A stretch of DNA of 64,000 nt from Raineya orbicola (GTDB lineage: Bacteria > Bacteroidota > Bacteroidia > Cytophagales > Thermonemataceae): the NCBI RefSeq assembly GCF_002843425.1, contig NZ_NKXO01000002.1, positions 45,846-109,845 on the forward strand, in the 5' to 3' direction. Shown here in pieces: positions 31,989 through 41,220 of this stretch. How positions within the stretch are numbered: position 1 is the stretch's first letter; every line of letters begins with the position of its first letter. The notes beneath the pieces are model-generated. The model did no database searches, had not been told where the DNA came from, and saw nothing but the letters and a program-made list of their open reading frames with translations. The position numbers and the translations under genes were made by a program.

Positions 31989-32877
31989 TTTTTATTGTCT
32001 GATTAAAAGCTAAAATTGCAGATGGTTGTCCTTCAATTTGAGTTAGAAAAGCAGTAAAGTGAAATTCATTTAGGGTTTTTATGATTTGATCATCGCTGAT
32101 ATGCTCTTGGTGTACTTCCATTATGATACTTTGTGTTTGAGGCAGAAACTCTTGCAAATGTTTTTGGTCTGTAAAAAGTGCTTTTTCTGCTTCTTCAATA
32201 TCTATTTTTAGAATGTCAATTTGGTTTTCTTTGCATAATTCAGGTATTGTGCAAGTAGATACTTTATCAATGATTTCGTGCGTGATACCCTCTGTCATTA
32301 CGTGAAAACCGTCGTGTGAGTAATCTACTCTTCGTAGTTCTAGTTCCTTCAATTCATTCCAAAGTGCTTTCTGAACACAATAAACCTTGTTTTGGATATT
32401 ATTTAGCTTGATGTTTTGACAAAGTAAGTCAAAATTAGTTTTTTCAGGCTCAATACAAACAATCGTAGCTTCTGGAAAATAGCTGTGCAAATATAGCGTA
32501 GCACAACCAATATTTGCTCCTGCATCTATGATATACTTTATTTCAATCTTTTTTTCTTGAATTTGCTTGATGAATTTTTGATAGTCATCAAAAATGAAGA
32601 AACCTTCAAATACAAGTAAATCGCGAGTATATTTTCTTACCAAAACACTTAAATTCTTATCTTTACCAATTCCCGACACTTTGATAAGAGTTTTATCCTT
32701 CGGCGTGAGTTTGTAGCCCTTATCGGCACAAGCAATCGCAAAAACAAGTAACCGTTGGAGTTGAATATTTTTCTGAGAAAGTTTTTTGGTGATGAAAAAG
32801 TGGTATAACAAAAAAACAAACTCATTTATATCACATAATTTCCATAGAAAATAGAATCTTTTGAAATTTTTTAACAT
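31978..32877 (-). CDS. FkbM-family methyltransferase
   Basis: About 299 residues from the ATG at 32877. The frame stays open to 32946, but the extra residues overlap the upstream gene and are low-complexity Pro/Lys. The FkbM core is visible: YIIDAGANIGCATLYL (SAM loop), ATIVCIEPEKTNFDLL and DILKIDIEEAEKALF. It probably O-methylates a sugar of the glycan. About 100 residues precede the core, including a hydrophobic LCDINEFVFLLYHFFIT segment that might anchor it to the membrane. Confidence 0.82.
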   Translation of the reverse strand: MLKNFKRFYFLWKLCDINEFVFLLYHFFITKKLSQKNIQLQRLLVFAIACADKGYKLTPKDKTLIKVSGIGKDKNLSVLVRKYTRDLLVFEGFFIFDDYQKFIKQIQEKKIEIKYIIDAGANIGCATLYLHSYFPEATIVCIEPEKTNFDLLCQNIKLNNIQNKVYCVQKALWNELKELELRRVDYSHDGFHVMTEGITHEIIDKVSTCTIPELCKENQIDILKIDIEEAEKALFTDQKHLQEFLPQTQSIIMEVHQEHISDDQIIKTLNEFHFTAFLTQIEGQPSAILAFNQTIKNGN

Positions 32878-32881
32878 AGGT

Positions 32882-33952
32882 TTAAACTTTAAAAATGGCT
32901 TTAATCTTTTTCTTAGTTTGGGAGGGGATAAAGGGGGAGAGAGCATTTTTGACCCCCTGATAACTTGAAAAATACTTCATCTTACTACAAATATCCCAAC
33001 CCAGTATTTTTTTTAATTCAATTGGTGTTTTTCGGGCATCAAACCCAACCTCATATTTACCCCATTCTATTCTTTGGATAGCATTTTTAGGATGTTCTTG
33101 GAATAAAAAAGGAAAAAAATTCTTTAAAGAATTTTCAGAAGTGAGCTCACAGAATTTTATATGCATTTCTTTGTAATCTTGTAAAGTTAATTGATACATT
33201 TCTTCATAATCTTCTGACTTATGCTCTGCAAAATTGCCGAAAATTGAAACTTTAGCACCAAAATATGCCGCATATGCGATATGAGAGCCAAAACCATTGG
33301 TCGTTACATATTCAAAAGAACGCATAAGTAGCTCTAAACGATAAAAAGAATTTTTATCACTTCCGTGAGCACCTTCTACAATATCAAAACCTGCATCTAA
33401 AAACTCATTTACCCAATAACCATTTTCTAAGCAACTTGGATGAATACATACAATCACCTTATCAAAATCATTTTTTATACTTAAAATGGTATTTACGTAA
33501 GCTTGAAAGTTCCAATGGGTGTGTCTCGTATAACTCAGTGAATGTACAGGCATTACCAGCAAGGTGTTTGGTATTCGCTTTATTTCTCTATCAGGCAAAT
33601 ATACTAAGGGCAGGCCAATAGCCTTAGCATTCTGATAGCCGCACTTTTTGAGATACTCTTCATCACTACTTTTACCTACTAAGTAAGTAGGCTCTTTACT
33701 CATCTTTCCGTGAGACAAAATTTCCCCCGATACTGCAAGAGGATGATATTTACAAAAATCAGGAGCCCAACCGTGCTGCCAAAAAGTAGGTCTTTTGAAA
33801 AAGTAGTGAGGCTGTTTCAATCCAACATATTTCGCAAGCAAATGCAAACCGCCATAAGCCTCCATTATATGCCTATAACATATACTACGAGGAGGAAGCG
33901 AGATAAAGTTGCCGCATAAATCAATTTTATCTACTATTTGACCTTTTCCCAT
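32882..33952 (-). CDS. Unrecognised glycan-locus protein, possible GT-B transferase
   Basis: A 356-residue soluble protein with no signal peptide. Two segments suggest a GT-B or polysialyltransferase-like fold: LLVMPVHSLSYTRHTHW with DKVIVCIHPSCLENG in the middle, and TTNGFGSHIAYAAYFGAKVSIFG further on, like the Gly-Ser-His nucleotide-binding end of sialyl- and polysialyltransferases. Because the locus makes a nonulosonic acid, this is the best candidate for the transferase that uses it. This is an inference; no family signature is certain. It overlaps the ABC ATPase gene by 19 bp. Confidence 0.5.
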   Translation of the reverse strand: MGKGQIVDKIDLCGNFISLPPRSICYRHIMEAYGGLHLLAKYVGLKQPHYFFKRPTFWQHGWAPDFCKYHPLAVSGEILSHGKMSKEPTYLVGKSSDEEYLKKCGYQNAKAIGLPLVYLPDREIKRIPNTLLVMPVHSLSYTRHTHWNFQAYVNTILSIKNDFDKVIVCIHPSCLENGYWVNEFLDAGFDIVEGAHGSDKNSFYRLELLMRSFEYVTTNGFGSHIAYAAYFGAKVSIFGNFAEHKSEDYEEMYQLTLQDYKEMHIKFCELTSENSLKNFFPFLFQEHPKNAIQRIEWGKYEVGFDARKTPIELKKILGWDICSKMKYFSSYQGVKNALSPFIPSQTKKKIKAIFKV

Positions 33953-35220
33953 TGATATTCCATTAAATAAGGAGATAAGATTTCAACAAAAGAACCTGCG
34001 ATTTCACTTTTTAGCGACATTTCTTCGGGGGTAGAAGTAAGCAAGAAGTTGCCCACTTCGGTATAACCTAATAGTGTGTGCCCGCCAGACTTATCTCTCA
34101 TTCCAAACCACACCGTAAAAATTTGAGGTAGTAACCGTAGATTTTTGAAAGTACATTTTATAACAAAATCTCCTTCAATGTATTCAGGTCGCCAGCCGTC
34201 TAGCAAAGAGTATGCCCCTGCTAAAAAGCCGTGCTGACTTTCTATATCAAAATAAAAATAAGGTTTTTCAAGCCTTTCTTTAGCATATCCGTAGAGTTCA
34301 ATGGATAAATCATCACCAAAATTTAAATTATTAGTAATTTTTCCTTCTTTGTTTTTGAAAATAGTTTTTTGTATAATTACAGTGCCATCGGCAGTTTTTT
34401 TACCTATCTCAAATATTCCTGATAGATTTTCGTTAGTATTTTGTAGATAACGCCCAACCACTTTGTTTGTTTCGCCTTGAAAAGCAATTTTTCCTTTTTC
34501 CATAAAAATAGCTTTACTGCACAAGTTTCTTACTGCCCCCATATTATGGCTTACAAAAAGTACTGTTCTGCCTTCACCACTTACCTCTTTCATCTTGCCG
34601 AGGCATTTCTTTTGAAATTCGGCATCGCCTACAGCAAGGACTTCGTCTATAATTAAAATTTCAGGTTCAAGGTGAGCGGCAACGGCAAAAGCCAAACGCA
34701 CGTACATACCCGAACTATACCGCTTTACAGGGGTATCAATATATTTGCCAATGCCAGAAAATTCTACAATTTCGTCAAATTTCTTACGAATATCGTTTTT
34801 AGTCATTCCCAGAATAGCTCCATTCAAAAAAATATTTTCTCTTCCTGTGAGTTCGGGGTGGAAACCCGTACCTACTTCCAAAAGGCTGGCAACCCTGCCT
34901 TTGGTATAAATCTTACCTTTAGTAGGGCTAGTTACTTTGGAAAGTATTTTGAGCAGTGTAGATTTTCCTGCTCCATTTTTCCCGATAATTCCTAAAACTT
35001 CCCCTTGCTTGACTTCAAAATTGATGTCTTGCAAAGCCCAAACATACTCGCCTTCTATAATGTTACGGTCATTGGTTTCGCCGATTTTGAGCGTTGGGTC
35101 TTCTTTACCTTGTAGCTTTGCCCAAAAGCGGGCTAAGTCGTCGCGTATAGTACCCGAACCTATTAAACCTAATCTATATTGTTTCCAGAGATTTTCTACT
35201 CTTAAAACTATGTTTGACAT
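33934..35220 (-). CDS. Polysaccharide ABC transporter ATPase with C-terminal glycan-binding domain (Wzt-like)
   Basis: 428 residues. The nucleotide-binding domain (about 1-250) has Walker A GKNGAGKST (80-88), signature YSSGMYVRLA and Walker B ILIIDEVLAVGD. A C-terminal beta-sandwich of about 160 residues (about 265-428) corresponds to the Wzt tail that binds the capped end of the O-polysaccharide before export. It implies an ABC-dependent export route for the glycan. The permease partner (Wzm) is not adjacent or elsewhere in the window. Confidence 0.9.
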   Translation of the reverse strand: MSNIVLRVENLWKQYRLGLIGSGTIRDDLARFWAKLQGKEDPTLKIGETNDRNIIEGEYVWALQDINFEVKQGEVLGIIGKNGAGKSTLLKILSKVTSPTKGKIYTKGRVASLLEVGTGFHPELTGRENIFLNGAILGMTKNDIRKKFDEIVEFSGIGKYIDTPVKRYSSGMYVRLAFAVAAHLEPEILIIDEVLAVGDAEFQKKCLGKMKEVSGEGRTVLFVSHNMGAVRNLCSKAIFMEKGKIAFQGETNKVVGRYLQNTNENLSGIFEIGKKTADGTVIIQKTIFKNKEGKITNNLNFGDDLSIELYGYAKERLEKPYFYFDIESQHGFLAGAYSLLDGWRPEYIEGDFVIKCTFKNLRLLPQIFTVWFGMRDKSGGHTLLGYTEVGNFLLTSTPEEMSLKSEIAGSFVEILSPYLMEYQWEKVK

Positions 35221-35249
35221 TTGTTATTCTTAATTTTTTTGATACAACT

Positions 35250-36503
35250 CTACTTCCCTTTACCAATTATGATATATTTATTTTTATGGTCAGAACTTTG
35301 TTTTTCTTTTGTGATAACAAAATTAGTGTTTTTTTCGTATAATTCCAACCTTGCTTTTTCAATTTGCTCTTGAGTAGGTTGTTCAAAAACTTCTTTTTTG
35401 TACCGCCATTCCCAGTATTCGTCTCTCTCCCAAAAAATGGGGTTCCGGTGTTGGTTTAGGATATAATAAAAGCTATTTTTCGTAATGCCTAACCAATTCA
35501 AAAATAGTCCTAAATTTTGAGGCTCTCTGTACTGATATTGCTCTACAAGGGCTAAACCTTCTTCTCTTGTCATTCTACGAAGCCTAATTTCTCGGCAAGC
35601 GTGGTCGGTTGCTTTGCCATAGCCGTGCTTGACAAATTTAATAAAATCGTGAACATCTGAGTAGTTCCAACAATCTACGTCGTTGTAAGTATCAAAAGTT
35701 CGGGTCTGTTGGTGCGTTTCATAATCGTATAGTTCAATCATTTTTTCGTGTTGGGCTTTGGTATCCCAACGAATATAATTATTCAAATAAATCCCTCTTA
35801 CACCTACTTGTTCCAATTCTTTGTCATCGGGGTACATAAAAGGCTTGACATCTTCTTCGGTAATCTCATCAAAATCATCAATCAAGTCCTCTGCTTCAAG
35901 CCCCATTAGGTCGTGTTCTTTTCTGTATTTTCTTGTCATTTCTACCTCGTCAAGATGTGAAAACATACCTACTTGGTCAATACCTTGATGAGCCCCCCAA
36001 ACTATTAAAGGTATTTTGAACTTTACAGCAATTTGTACGGGGAAAACTGTTTGTCCTGCCAAGCAATGCCAATAGATACTTCCTAAACGCCTAAAAGTAG
36101 CTCTTGTGATTTTCTTTAATGTTTCAGGGCTTACCGAAAGGGTCATTATATCGCAATCAAACTGAATACGAAGGTTAGCCAAGTTACGAACTCCTACATC
36201 GGTATTGTATTGCTTATTATAGGTAACTAGCAGCGGGTTCATACCAAATACATTTTTAATGGTATGCACAATAAAATAACTATCTCTTGCACCACTTACA
36301 GGGATAATGCAGTCATAATTGTTACCTGATTGGTTACGATAGTTTTCGAGAATACTCCTCAATTTTTCGGCACGCTCTTGCCAATTCAAAATATCTTTCT
36401 CTTCGTGAACCCGACAGCCACTGCATACTCCTTCCTTATCAAAAGTAAGATGCAAGGGGTGTTTTTCGTGATAAAGGCAACGACTGCAAACTTTTATTTT
36501 CAT
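35250..36503 (-). CDS. N-acetyl-sugar amidotransferase (WbpG/PseA family), copy 1
   Basis: A 417-residue PP-loop ATPase with an N-terminal zinc ribbon (Cys6, 9, 27, 30). The PP-loop is SGARDS (residues 70-75) instead of the usual SGGKDS. The family turns an N-acetyl group on a sugar into an acetamidino group, using ammonia made by HisH and passed through HisF. The start is the ATG at 36503, sharing one base with the HisF stop (TGATG). The C-terminal region RRMTREEGLALVEQY is shared with copy 2. The altered PP-loop may be tolerated, but activity is uncertain. Confidence 0.87.
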   Translation of the reverse strand: MKIKVCSRCLYHEKHPLHLTFDKEGVCSGCRVHEEKDILNWQERAEKLRSILENYRNQSGNNYDCIIPVSGARDSYFIVHTIKNVFGMNPLLVTYNKQYNTDVGVRNLANLRIQFDCDIMTLSVSPETLKKITRATFRRLGSIYWHCLAGQTVFPVQIAVKFKIPLIVWGAHQGIDQVGMFSHLDEVEMTRKYRKEHDLMGLEAEDLIDDFDEITEEDVKPFMYPDDKELEQVGVRGIYLNNYIRWDTKAQHEKMIELYDYETHQQTRTFDTYNDVDCWNYSDVHDFIKFVKHGYGKATDHACREIRLRRMTREEGLALVEQYQYREPQNLGLFLNWLGITKNSFYYILNQHRNPIFWERDEYWEWRYKKEVFEQPTQEQIEKARLELYEKNTNFVITKEKQSSDHKNKYIIIGKGK

Positions 36504-37372
36504 CAAATAATTTCTTTTTCTATTTTTACAAAAAGTAAATGTTCTAAAATATCATCTTCTTTTTTCAAAAGCCTTCCATTTGTATCAATTGGATTATCTT
36601 GATAATTGGCGTTGGTTTCCAACCGCACCCAAGGCTGAAATTGATTGATTTGTGCTTTACAAATATTAACGCTATGCTCGGTAAAATGGAAAAAATTACC
36701 TGCCGCTCCCGCATCTACTTGGGTTTGTTCAAATAATTCTATGAAACTCCGAGCATTTTTGGCTCCTCCCAAGGCTATAATTGGAATTGAGGTAAAGTTT
36801 TGTATAATTTTTAAGGCTTCAATATCAAATCCCTGATAAGAGCCATCTCTATCTACATTATTGACAAGCAACTCACCTGCTCCCAAAGTTTCTATTCGGC
36901 TTATCCATTCCTGTAAGTTGTAAGGCAAGTATTTTTGAGTAAGATAGTGATAAGGTTTATAGGTCTGCCCATCTTTTTTTATATCCAAAGAAACTATAAG
37001 GCATTGGTTTCCAAAATTTTCAGCGATGCTTTTTACTACATCAGGATTTTGCAAAAGCAAGTTATTTACAATCACTTTATCTGCTCCTGATTGTGTAAGT
37101 TTTCTTACGTCTTCCAGAGAACTAATACCTCCACCAACAGCCAAAGGCACAAAGCATTTTTTGGCAACTTTTTTTATGAGTTCAAAGTTAGGCTTTTTCC
37201 CTTTTGAAGTAGCCGATATGTCATTGTAGGCAATTTCATCTATGCCCCATTTATTGAGAAACTCAACGGCTATTTCAGGTTTACCAATGGGTAAATATTT
37301 CTGGAAACCTATGCTTTGCACTACAATATCATCTTTTACAGTAAGTACAGCTATAATTCGTCTTTTTAACAT
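36503..37372 (-). CDS. HisF-like cyclase/ammonia-channel subunit dedicated to sugar amidation
   Basis: A 289-residue TIM barrel of the HisF family: MLKRRIIAVLTVKDD, then AVGGGISSLEDVRKLTQSGADKVIVNN and IPIIALGGAKNARSF. The HisF core is present with an extra C-terminal tail of about 30 residues. Because it sits between two amidotransferases and beside HisH, with no other histidine genes, it is assigned to the acetamidino-sugar system (as HisF2 in Pseudomonas O-antigen loci), where it channels ammonia. Confidence 0.87.
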   Translation of the reverse strand: MLKRRIIAVLTVKDDIVVQSIGFQKYLPIGKPEIAVEFLNKWGIDEIAYNDISATSKGKKPNFELIKKVAKKCFVPLAVGGGISSLEDVRKLTQSGADKVIVNNLLLQNPDVVKSIAENFGNQCLIVSLDIKKDGQTYKPYHYLTQKYLPYNLQEWISRIETLGAGELLVNNVDRDGSYQGFDIEALKIIQNFTSIPIIALGGAKNARSFIELFEQTQVDAGAAGNFFHFTEHSVNICKAQINQFQPWVRLETNANYQDNPIDTNGRLLKKEDDILEHLLFVKIEKEII

Positions 37373-37375
37373 TTC

Positions 37376-38005
37376 TTATGAATTTTCAATAAAGGCTCTA
37401 AACAAGCGTAATCCATTATTTTGGCTTTTTTCGGGGTGAAATTGCACACCAAAAATATTATTTTTTTGCACAGAAGCTACCAATGATAAACCGCCATAAT
37501 TACAGGTGGCAGAAATATATTGACTTTCACATTCAAAGTGGTAACTATGGTCAAAATAGAAGTTTTTGCTATCTTTCAATCTTGAATAAATTTTGCTATT
37601 TTGAATAATATTGAGATCGTTCCAGCCTACGTGAGGTACCGCGGCTTTACTTTTAGGAGTAATTTTCTTCACATTTCCCTCAATAAATCCCAACCCTTGA
37701 TGCAAACCATTTTCTTCGGAGGTGTTGGCTAATAATTGCATACCCAAACAAATTCCTAAAAGAGGTTTTTGTTCTTGTAAAACTAATTCGGTAAGTATTT
37801 TGTCCAATTCCTTACGAACAATAGACTTGATAGCAGCTTCAAATGCCCCAACACCAGGCAGTATAATAGCATTAGCTTTTTTGAGTTTTTCGTATTCAGA
37901 GGTTACAAATACTTTGTAGCCTAAAAATTCAATAGCATTTAGCACAGAGTAAGTATTGCCTAGATCGTAGTCTATGATAGCAACTTGTATATTTTTATAT
38001 TTCAT
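37376..38005 (-). CDS. HisH-like glutamine amidotransferase dedicated to sugar amidation
   Basis: A 209-residue class I glutaminase from the ATG at 38005; a TTG four codons up is not needed. The nucleophile is Cys86 in LLGICLGMQLLA, and the His/Glu pair is in VQFHPEKSQ (about His190 and Glu192). It makes ammonia from glutamine for HisF and the amidotransferases. It overlaps the upstream amidotransferase gene by 11 bp and is followed 3 bp later by the HisF gene. Confidence 0.87.
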   Translation of the reverse strand: MKYKNIQVAIIDYDLGNTYSVLNAIEFLGYKVFVTSEYEKLKKANAIILPGVGAFEAAIKSIVRKELDKILTELVLQEQKPLLGICLGMQLLANTSEENGLHQGLGFIEGNVKKITPKSKAAVPHVGWNDLNIIQNSKIYSRLKDSKNFYFDHSYHFECESQYISATCNYGGLSLVASVQKNNIFGVQFHPEKSQNNGLRLFRAFIENS

Positions 38006-39140
38006 AATCCACTCCAACTTTAAATTTCCTTACCCACTTGCCTTCTGCATTTTTTTCAAATAAATCTTTATTGACGAATTTATCTACAATTTTCCAAAAC
38101 TCTTGCATAGTAATTCCAATATGATTGCAAAACATTTCTATAAATTTATCGTCGCAAGTGCCATCAAATTTTTCAGTGATTTTGATAGCCTCTTCACGTG
38201 TTATTCTACCAATGCGTATTTCTTCGTTCATATAGTCGGTAGTTCTACCAAAACCATATTTAAGATATTTTATCATTTGGTTAAATGCCACGTAGTTATC
38301 ATCAAGAGCAGTAACTCCATAAGGTTCTCCTATTTCCCAGGGCTTATCAATTCTTACGTCTAATCCTCTCAAAGACGAATAATTGGCATTATTTACCAAA
38401 GACCAATCCTTCCAATAATATCCTAAATAAACAATTCGTAAGTTTGCTCTCTGCATTTCTTCATCACTTGGATAGATGTATTGCAAGATTTGATTTCTTT
38501 TAACCTCTTCACTCAAAAGCCAAGTAATGTCCCCACCAGCCAAAGTATTTAAGTGTTTTAAGTTGTTACCGTCGCTTCCTGTTTTACCTAATGCACCCAT
38601 ATCTCCTAATTGTAAAGCGGGATTTTCTCCCCACCAAATAAGGGAGATTTGGTAAGCAATGGCTAATCTTGGAACGCTACTAAACAAAGCTAATTCAGCA
38701 GATTTTGCCCAATTACCAAAAAGTTGAAAACCTTTCTTCAGGAGTTTTTTCCAAATAACGGGAGCAGGGTCAATGGTAATGCAATCAAAGCCTAAACTAA
38801 TGAGATTTGAAATATTATCTGCTCCTCTTTGTGTAATTTGCTCGGGTGGATAAGCAAGACAAACTAAAAGAGGCTTCATTTTTAGTACATTACGAACATA
38901 TAAAGCCTGTCTTGTACTGTCTTTTCCACCACTTACCCCAATGATACAATCGTAACCTGAATGATTGTTTTGCTTGCCAAATGCTATAATTTCTTGAAGT
39001 TCTCTTTTCCGTTCTTCCCAATCAACTTCTTTAAGACTTTCAAAGTAGTTACACGCAGGACAAATACCAAACTCATCAAATTTGGTATTTGGTCTTTTAT
39101 CTGTTTGGAGACAACTTTTGCAGTATTTCATAGTTTTCAT
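37995..39140 (-). CDS. N-acetyl-sugar amidotransferase (WbpG/PseA family), copy 2
   Basis: A 381-residue PP-loop protein with an N-terminal zinc ribbon (Cys7, 10, 27, 30) and an intact PP-loop SGGKDST (70-76). It has the family C-terminal block IRIGRITREEAIKITEKFDG. It is distinct from copy 1 in length and in the middle region (WWGENPALQLGDMGALGKTG). With its intact motif it is the likelier catalytic amidotransferase. An ATG three codons further in (39131) is an alternative start. Confidence 0.88.
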   Translation of the reverse strand: MKTMKYCKSCLQTDKRPNTKFDEFGICPACNYFESLKEVDWEERKRELQEIIAFGKQNNHSGYDCIIGVSGGKDSTRQALYVRNVLKMKPLLVCLAYPPEQITQRGADNISNLISLGFDCITIDPAPVIWKKLLKKGFQLFGNWAKSAELALFSSVPRLAIAYQISLIWWGENPALQLGDMGALGKTGSDGNNLKHLNTLAGGDITWLLSEEVKRNQILQYIYPSDEEMQRANLRIVYLGYYWKDWSLVNNANYSSLRGLDVRIDKPWEIGEPYGVTALDDNYVAFNQMIKYLKYGFGRTTDYMNEEIRIGRITREEAIKITEKFDGTCDDKFIEMFCNHIGITMQEFWKIVDKFVNKDLFEKNAEGKWVRKFKVGVDYEI

Positions 39141-39150
39141 CGCCGAGTAA

Positions 39151-41220
39151 TTAGTAACTAGATATAGATGTTTCTAAAAATATTATTTTTTTACTACTCA
39201 AACCAAGAGTTTGTTTTCTGTTGTTTAATCCTTTAATGTTTTCAATATTTCTATTTTGGTAAGAGCTTAAACCATGGCTATAAGGATATTTTTTTTTAGG
39301 GACACGAGGTAAGCCATCTATTAGACATATACCTGATATTGCAGGCACAATAAAAGAACTTTGCCACTTTTCGTCTTGATTAGAAAACCATTTGAAATAA
39401 TATCCTGAATCAGTGGAAGGTACGACAGCTACTAAATTATTTTTAATATTTAAGGGAAGTTTATCTAAGTTGTCTAATTTCCTTAAAAACATATATCTAT
39501 AATTAGTTTTTAATTGACTATGTATTTTTGGGTAAGATTGAGAAATAGGGCTATTGATTATTTCATATCTAAAATAAGTAACTTTACCAAAGGCTATTTT
39601 AGCATTTGCAAAGGTAACGTGTAAAAACATTAAGCATACTGGAATACAAAGAAATGTAAAAATAACTTTATGAGAAATAGCTTGATACCTTTCTATAAAA
39701 CTTGCTATAACTGGAGAGGAGCCTATTAAAAATAAAATGCCAATTTCTCTTGGAACTTGTGAAAAATAAGAAGCGTCACCAGCCCCAATAGATAAAATTA
39801 GGCCAGGAATAAGTGATATGAAAGCTAGAAGCAAAAGAACTTCTTCTAAAATAAAATTACCGCTTTTTATACTTGACCAAGATAGAGTAATGCTTTGCTT
39901 TTCTTTATGCAGAATGCTGACAAACACAAATGCAAAGATAGGAGCAAAATATATGGGTAGAAAATAGTACCAAACATTTGTGTCGGTGTAATTTTTTATG
40001 AAGTGAAATAACTCAATCGGACGCTTTACGCTATCTGTTACTAAATTGTAAGCAAAATATAATATAGGGATAGCTATTAGAAATATTATAATGTTAGAAA
40101 GATTAAATAATTGCTTATTCCTAAATAACAGATAAATAATTATAGGAATAAATAAAAAGCCAGTAGAAATTTTTGATATCAAGAGTATGATAGTCAAAGT
40201 AAATATAAAAACTTTTTCCCAAACAGATATATTCTCTAACGAAAAATTCAAAATAAAACTTATTGTTAGAAGTAAAAGAATGATACTAAATAAATAAGAC
40301 TCAGAAGCAAAGAAATGTAATCCTCCTCCAACCACAAATCTTTTCATTTCAGTTGGAAACAATCCAATATTGGTGATAAAAAAAATCGTCCAAAATGTTT
40401 GTCCTTGAATATTGCTAAAACTTATTGAAAATTCCTTTGAGTAATACTTACTAATTTGCAAAGCTACTTGTAAAAGTATATTAAAAAATAGTGATAAAAA
40501 GCAAATAGGATATAAGTAATTATAAAGTTCTGATGCAGAACAACTTAGTAAAATTGAAATATTGGCGAAAAAATATAAGCTACCAAAGTGATAATGTAAG
40601 AAAGGTAGTCCATCTAATCCTGTACTTGGAATACCATAAGTTTTTATCATTTGTGCAGTACTAATTAAAAAAAGTTGGTCTTTATTCGCCAAACCTACTG
40701 CCAACTTCTCTATAAATACAGGACTTGCATAATCATTTTTATAAAAATCACCAACAACCCAAATTGAAAATAACATAAATACCAACGAAAAGAAAAATAT
40801 TTCTTTTAAAGTTGTATTATAAGCAAATAAAATAACAATATAAATAGAAAATAAATAACCAATAATAACTATTGCTAAACCAACAATATTTGAAAGGATT
40901 GAGGGTAAATAAGCGGATAAAAAGACTAAAAAGAATAGGAGCAGGATTACTAATGCTGTATTAGTATTAATGTGCTTAAACCTACTCAAAAATAATCTAT
41001 TTATACTTCCTAAACTAGAAAAAAATAAAGAAAAACCAACAATCTTTACAAAAAGTATAAGGTTTATTTCAAAACCTATTCTACTAATGATGTTGAATAT
41101 GGTTATTGATAATATTAAAAAATAGGATAGAATAGAAATGATTAGCTGATTTTTTAAATCAGTATCTACCAGCACACCCCCAAAAATGTTTTTTTTAGTA
41201 GCATTTTGAATTTTATCCAT
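39151..41220 (-). CDS. Large polytopic membrane protein of the glycan locus
   Basis: 689 residues. About 500 residues hold 13 or more hydrophobic segments, with a central loop (YGIPSTGLDGLPFLHYHFGSLYFF) that is rich in aromatic and His/Asp residues, typical of GT-C or glycan-polymerase active loops. The last 150 residues are soluble and probably periplasmic. The role, a periplasmic sugar transferase or polymerase, is inferred from position and topology. It overlaps pseF by 8 bp. Confidence 0.65.
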   Translation of the reverse strand: MDKIQNATKKNIFGGVLVDTDLKNQLIISILSYFLILSITIFNIISRIGFEINLILFVKIVGFSLFFSSLGSINRLFLSRFKHINTNTALVILLLFFLVFLSAYLPSILSNIVGLAIVIIGYLFSIYIVILFAYNTTLKEIFFFSLVFMLFSIWVVGDFYKNDYASPVFIEKLAVGLANKDQLFLISTAQMIKTYGIPSTGLDGLPFLHYHFGSLYFFANISILLSCSASELYNYLYPICFLSLFFNILLQVALQISKYYSKEFSISFSNIQGQTFWTIFFITNIGLFPTEMKRFVVGGGLHFFASESYLFSIILLLLTISFILNFSLENISVWEKVFIFTLTIILLISKISTGFLFIPIIIYLLFRNKQLFNLSNIIIFLIAIPILYFAYNLVTDSVKRPIELFHFIKNYTDTNVWYYFLPIYFAPIFAFVFVSILHKEKQSITLSWSSIKSGNFILEEVLLLLAFISLIPGLILSIGAGDASYFSQVPREIGILFLIGSSPVIASFIERYQAISHKVIFTFLCIPVCLMFLHVTFANAKIAFGKVTYFRYEIINSPISQSYPKIHSQLKTNYRYMFLRKLDNLDKLPLNIKNNLVAVVPSTDSGYYFKWFSNQDEKWQSSFIVPAISGICLIDGLPRVPKKKYPYSHGLSSYQNRNIENIKGLNNRKQTLGLSSKKIIFLETSISSY

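Noticed and set aside
36503..38005. Histidine biosynthesis genes hisF/hisH
   Set aside because: No other his genes are near, and the two genes sit between sugar amidotransferases as in acetamidino-sugar loci.
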